A stretch of DNA of 64,000 nucleotides from Nocardioides agariphilus. Lineage in GTDB: Bacteria; Actinomycetota; Actinomycetes; Propionibacteriales; Nocardioidaceae. The notes below the pieces were generated by a model. It was not told the DNA's origin. It ran no database searches and was given only the letters and a program-made list of their open reading frames with translations. The DNA is taken from assembly GCF_015352445.1 (NCBI RefSeq), contig NZ_JADKPO010000012.1, positions 1-64,000 on the forward strand. The letters are read 5' to 3'. A program made the translations under genes and the position numbers. Below, in pieces: positions 60,911 to 64,000 of this stretch (position 1 is the first letter of the stretch; each line of letters opens with the position of its first letter).

Positions 60911-61696
60911 TCAACCACGGATCCCGTCGGGCATCAGCTTGGCGAGGTTGCGAACCCCTCGTAGCTGGAGCTGTTTGACCGCGCCCTCGGTGCGACCGAG
61001 TACGCCGGCCGTCTCGGCGATGCTCATGCCCTGCAGGAAGCGCATCACCAGGCAGTCGCGCTGCTCGGCCGGCAGCTCGCTCAGCGCCTCGAGGAGCACC
61101 TCGTTGGTGATGCTGGCGAGCACGGCGTCCTCGGGACCCTCGCTGGTGCGGTCGTCGTGCAGCCCCATGTCCTCGGTGGTCAGCTCGAGACGAGTCCGGC
61201 CGGCCTTGAAGTGGTCGGTGGCCAGGTTGCGCGCGATCGTCATCAGCCACGCGCCGAAGTCCTTGCCCTGCCACCGGAAGCTGCCCATGCCGCGCAGGGC
61301 GCGGAAGAACGTCTCGGACGTCAGGTCCTCGGCGAGGATCTGCGAGCGGGTGCGGTGGAAGAGAAACCGGTAGACCGACCCGTGGTAGTGGTCGAACAGC
61401 ATCCCGAACGCCTCGGCGTCGCCGCCACGGGCGAGCTCGACCAGGGCGATCAGCCGGTCGCGGTCGGCCTCGGACTCCTCGTTGGAGGTCGCCAGGCCGT
61501 GGTCGCTGTCCCCTCCGGCGCCGCCGTGGTCGCCTGGGCCACCCGCGGCCAGTCCGGTCGCGCCGGCCTCGCCCGCCATCAGGAGGCGGCCGTTGAGGGC
61601 CGGGTCGTCACGGATGACGGCAAGCACCAGCGACCGCAGTACATCGAACTGGGCTCCTGGCCCACGCGATGCCACAGTGCCCGGGACTGGCTTCAC
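60911..61696 (-). CDS. ECF RNA polymerase sigma factor, BldN-like
   Basis: A 261-residue sigma factor. Region 2 is at about 83-165 (LVELARGGDAEAFGMLFDHY, FRWQGKDFGAWLMTIARN) and region 4 at about 200-252 (ELPAEQRDCLVMRFLQGMS, TEGAVKQLQLRG). The first ~80 residues are an Ala/Gly-rich extension absent from most ECF factors but typical of BldN, which is made as a pro-protein. GTG 61696 has GGGAGGT seven bases upstream. The cognate anti-sigma should be the next gene. Confidence 0.87.
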   Translation of the reverse strand: MKPVPGTVASRGPGAQFDVLRSLVLAVIRDDPALNGRLLMAGEAGATGLAAGGPGDHGGAGGDSDHGLATSNEESEADRDRLIALVELARGGDAEAFGMLFDHYHGSVYRFLFHRTRSQILAEDLTSETFFRALRGMGSFRWQGKDFGAWLMTIARNLATDHFKAGRTRLELTTEDMGLHDDRTSEGPEDAVLASITNEVLLEALSELPAEQRDCLVMRFLQGMSIAETAGVLGRTEGAVKQLQLRGVRNLAKLMPDGIRG

Positions 61697-61793
61697 GCCG
61701 GATACCTCCCTCGTACCCCTAGCTACCCAAGGGTAAGTGGCCCTTTCGCGCATGTGAACCGCCCGAAAGGCTACGTGTCCTAGTCCACGTTGC

Positions 61794-62669
61794 TCACGAG
61801 GTCCGCTTGCCGCGCACCGCGAGCGCCGCAGCGACCGCCCCGGCGACACCCCCGGCGACGGTCCCGGTGAGCAGCCCGGCGCGGGCCGCCTTGCGTCCCG
61901 TGCGGTAGTCGTAGACGCGCCAGCCCTCCCGTCTGGCGTGCGCCCGCAGACGTACGTCGGGGTTGATCGCGAACGCGTGCCCCACGATCGAGAGCATCGG
62001 CAGGTCGTTGGCGGAGTCGGAGTACGCCGAGCAGCGGGCCAGGTCGAGCCCCTCGCGCTCGGCCAGAGCGGCCACCGCCTCCGCCTTGGCCGGGCCGTGC
62101 AGCATGCCGCCGACCAGGCGGCCGGTGTAGACGCCGTCGACGTGCTCGGCAACGGTGCCGAGAGCGCCGGTGAGGCCGAGTCGGCGCGCGATGATGCCGG
62201 CGATCTCGACGGGGGCCGCGGTGACCAGCCAGACCCGCTGTCCCTGGTCGAGGTGCAACTGGGCCAGGGCCCGGGTGCCCGGCCAGATACGGGCAGCCAT
62301 CGCCTCGTCGAAGATCTCCTCGCCGAGCTGCTCGAGCTCGAGCACGGTGTGGCCCTCGATGAAGGCCAGTGCCGAGGCCTGTGCGTCGGCGACGTGGTCG
62401 GGATCCTCGGACCCGACGATGCGGAACTTGGCCTGCTTCCAGGCCGCCGAGGCGATCTCGCGCGTGGTGAAGAACCGCCGTCGGTAGAGCCCCCGGGCGA
62501 GGTGGAAGATGCTCGCGCCCTGCATCAGGGTGTTGTCGACGTCGAAGAACGCCGCCGCCTCAGGGTCCGCCGGAGTCGCCAGTGCGATCTCGAGATCCGC
62601 CTCCGCCGCTGCCGCCTCGCCCGCCAGCTTGGAGCGGCGTTGGAGGTCGATACGACGTGGTGCGGCCAC
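61794..62669 (-). CDS. HAD-IB family phosphatase (SerB1-like)
   Basis: A 291-residue haloacid-dehalogenase phosphatase. DVDNTLMQG at 43-51 carries the nucleophile Asp43, [16 protein letters not shown] is motif II and [11 protein letters not shown] the final acidic motif, as in the HAD-IB group with phosphoserine phosphatase and Rv0505c. A C-terminal hydrophobic segment ([20 protein letters not shown]) suggests membrane attachment. GTG 62669 is chosen; the frame upstream crosses a repeat. The exact substrate is unknown. Confidence 0.88.
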   Translation of the reverse strand: MAAPRRIDLQRRSKLAGEAAAAEADLEIALATPADPEAAAFFDVDNTLMQGASIFHLARGLYRRRFFTTREIASAAWKQAKFRIVGSEDPDHVADAQASALAFIEGHTVLELEQLGEEIFDEAMAARIWPGTRALAQLHLDQGQRVWLVTAAPVEIAGIIARRLGLTGALGTVAEHVDGVYTGRLVGGMLHGPAKAEAVAALAEREGLDLARCSAYSDSANDLPMLSIVGHAFAINPDVRLRAHARREGWRVYDYRTGRKAARAGLLTGTVAGGVAGAVAAALAVRGKRTS

Positions 62670-62708
62670 GGTTCGAGGGTAGTCCCCGCCGCCCCCGCCG
62701 CGCCCCCG

Positions 62709-62786
62709 CGCTTGTAACGCGGGGTTATGGCCCCTCACCAAGGGTCGCGGCACTGGGGAAGATGCCATAACCCCGCGTTACAAGCG
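62709..62786. repeat. Perfect 23-bp inverted repeat
   Basis: Arms 62709-62731 and 62764-62786 are exact inverse copies (core CTTGTAACGCGGGGTTATGG) around a 32-nt spacer. It lies between two divergent genes. It differs in sequence from the other repeat families and may form a cruciform or bind a dimeric protein. Confidence 0.85.
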
Positions 62787-62850
62787 GATGGGCGCGCGGG
62801 GGATGTGGGGTTCCGCTTCGGGGTACGGGAGGGCGTGGAACCATGGATGG

Positions 62851-64000
62851 ATGTCCTTGGACATCCGTGAGGCTGGTCTTGCGGCGCCGCTCGAGCCCAC
62901 CCTGGTCGCCGACCTGGTGGGGCTCGCGGCCGCGCGCGACGGGTCGCGCGACGCGTTGATCGAGACGTCCGGACGCACGTTGACCTGGGCGGAGCTGGAC
63001 CACGAGGTCGGGCGGGTGGCCACCGGACTCGGCGATGCGGGCCTGGTCGCCGGGCAGCGGGTGATGCTCGTGCTGGGCAACCGGGTCGAGCTGGTCACGA
63101 CGTACCTCGGCGCACTGCGGGCCCAGCTGGTCGCCGTACCCGTGAACCCGCGCGCCAAGGTCGACGACCTGGCCTGGATGATCGCCGACTCCGGGGCGCG
63201 GCTGGTCGTCGCCGACCAGGCGTCCGTGGCAGAGGCCAGGGCCGCGGCCCAGCTGGTGCGCGAGGCGCTGGCGGGATCTCGCGACGTGCTCGACGACGAG
63301 GTCGTGACGCGCGCTCACCAGCCCCGCCTCGTGGTGGTCGACAGCGACGCGCAGGCCGGCGAGCTGACCTACGGTGCGCTGCGTGCCGATCGGCCGCGGC
63401 CGGTCCACGCTCGTCGTGACCCCGAGACCCTGGCCTGCCTCCTCTACGCCGGCAGCAGCGACGACCGGCCGCGCGCGGCGATGCTCACCCACCGGGCACT
63501 GCTCGCCAACGTCGAGCAGACCTCCGCCGTCCGCCACTCCGACGGCACGGCGCTGATCGGAGCCGCCGACGTGGTGCTCGGGGTGCTGCCGCTGTTCCAC
63601 GTCTACGGTCTCAACGCCGTGCTCGGCGGCGTGCTCCGCAACGGCGCCACGCTCGTCCTCGTCGACCACTTCGACCCGCGCGGCACCCTCGACGCCATCA
63701 CCGCCCACCACGTCACCGTCGTGCCCGTCGCACCGGCTGTCTTCCCGCACTGGCGCGGCCTCGAGCACCTGGCGGACGGCTTCTCCGGAGTGCGTCTCGT
63801 GCTGTCGGGCTCGGCGCCTCTGAGCCAGGCGGACAGCGAGGACTTCACGGCGGTGACAGGGGTGCCGGTGCACCAGGGCTACGGCCTGACCGAGGCCGCG
63901 CCGGTCGTGACCAGCACGCTGGCCTCCTCCGCGCAGGTACCCGGCTCGCTCGGGGCTGCGCTGCCCGGCGTCGGACTGCGTCTGGTCGACGACCTCGGCC
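62851..64000 (+). CDS. AMP-forming acyl-CoA synthetase, truncated at the window end
   Basis: The first 383 residues of an adenylate-forming enzyme (FadD-like). LTWAELDHEVGRVATGLGDAGLVAG is the N-terminal signature, LPLFHVYGLNAVLGG and LVLSGSAPLSQADSEDF follow, and the A5 motif GYGLTEAAPV begins at 343. The A3 phosphate loop, normally YTSGTTGxPKGAMLTH, reads YAGSSDDRPRAAMLTH at 199-214, so the Thr/Gly-rich core and the Lys are lost. ATG 62851 is preferred to ATG 62843 because only that frame encodes the family. Activity is doubtful. Confidence 0.88.
   Translation, partial: MSLDIREAGLAAPLEPTLVADLVGLAAARDGSRDALIETSGRTLTWAELDHEVGRVATGLGDAGLVAGQRVMLVLGNRVELVTTYLGALRAQLVAVPVNPRAKVDDLAWMIADSGARLVVADQASVAEARAAAQLVREALAGSRDVLDDEVVTRAHQPRLVVVDSDAQAGELTYGALRADRPRPVHARRDPETLACLLYAGSSDDRPRAAMLTHRALLANVEQTSAVRHSDGTALIGAADVVLGVLPLFHVYGLNAVLGGVLRNGATLVLVDHFDPRGTLDAITAHHVTVVPVAPAVFPHWRGLEHLADGFSGVRLVLSGSAPLSQADSEDFTAVTGVPVHQGYGLTEAAPVVTSTLASSAQVPGSLGAALPGVGLRLVDDLG

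Noticed and set aside
1-64000. Prophage, insertion sequence or integrative element
   Set aside because: No transposase, integrase, phage structural gene or tRNA-associated attachment site was seen; gene order is mostly conserved housekeeping.

Overview
The window is high-GC actinobacterial chromosome, most likely Nocardioides or a close relative (Nocardioidaceae, Propionibacteriales). The grounds are the strong third-position GC bias, Lsr2, BldC, DisA, ClpC1, the dacB-tilS-hpt-ftsH-fol block, many GTG starts with ATGA/GTGA overlaps, and intergenic hairpin repeats that I associate with Nocardioides. No rRNA, tRNA, transposase, integrase or CRISPR array was seen. The genus assignment is inference.

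Layout. 1-526: tandem array of REP-like hairpins. 532-4211: sulfotransferase, acyl-CoA oxidase/dehydrogenase, methyltransferase. 4219-14894: ppa, dacB, DUF2342 metalloprotease, tilS, hpt, ftsH, folE-folP-folB-folK, DUF3180 protein, coiled-coil membrane protein. 14965-16148: methyltransferase and a partner. 16167-19725: osmoprotectant ABC transporter (minus strand). 19847-23030: surface-glycan type glycosyltransferases and a sulfotransferase. 23215-28456: DUF2520-panC, nadB-nadC-coaX. 28568-37271: lsr2, clpC, glycosyltransferase, mutY, membrane-anchored protein, radA-disA. This part follows the gene order of M. tuberculosis Rv3628 to Rv3585 (recalled from memory) but lacks panD.

37424-42603 continues with a LacI regulator, a VOC protein with a methyltransferase, and an Rv0495c-Rv0496-Rv0498-like set. 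42596-49842: TetR, secreted proteins, an ABC exporter, proline dehydrogenase and proC, IclR. 50022-53189: glycerol/dihydroxyacetone operon (MIP channel, dhaK, dhaL, dhaM), divergent from the IclR gene. 53193-55367: trpS and a methyltransferase behind a Trp-codon attenuator. 55407-59582: acuC, bldC, the 33-residue bS22 gene, a galE2-like epimerase and a PlsC-like acyltransferase. 59585-62669 (minus): a BldN-like sigma factor with a DUF5667 (RsbN-like) partner and a HAD-IB phosphatase. 62851-64000: start of an AMP-forming acyl-CoA synthetase cut by the window end.

The genes cover cofactor synthesis (folate, pantothenate/CoA, NAD), proteostasis (FtsH, ClpC), genome care and c-di-AMP (RadA, DisA, MutY), osmotic stress, C3 metabolism and development-type regulation. 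The most notable regulatory structures are a complete tryptophan attenuator before trpS, a match to the recalled sigma-BldN promoter before the DUF5667 gene, a ClgR-type operator before clpC, and at least three families of intergenic inverted repeats, one of which supplies the stop codons of its neighbours.
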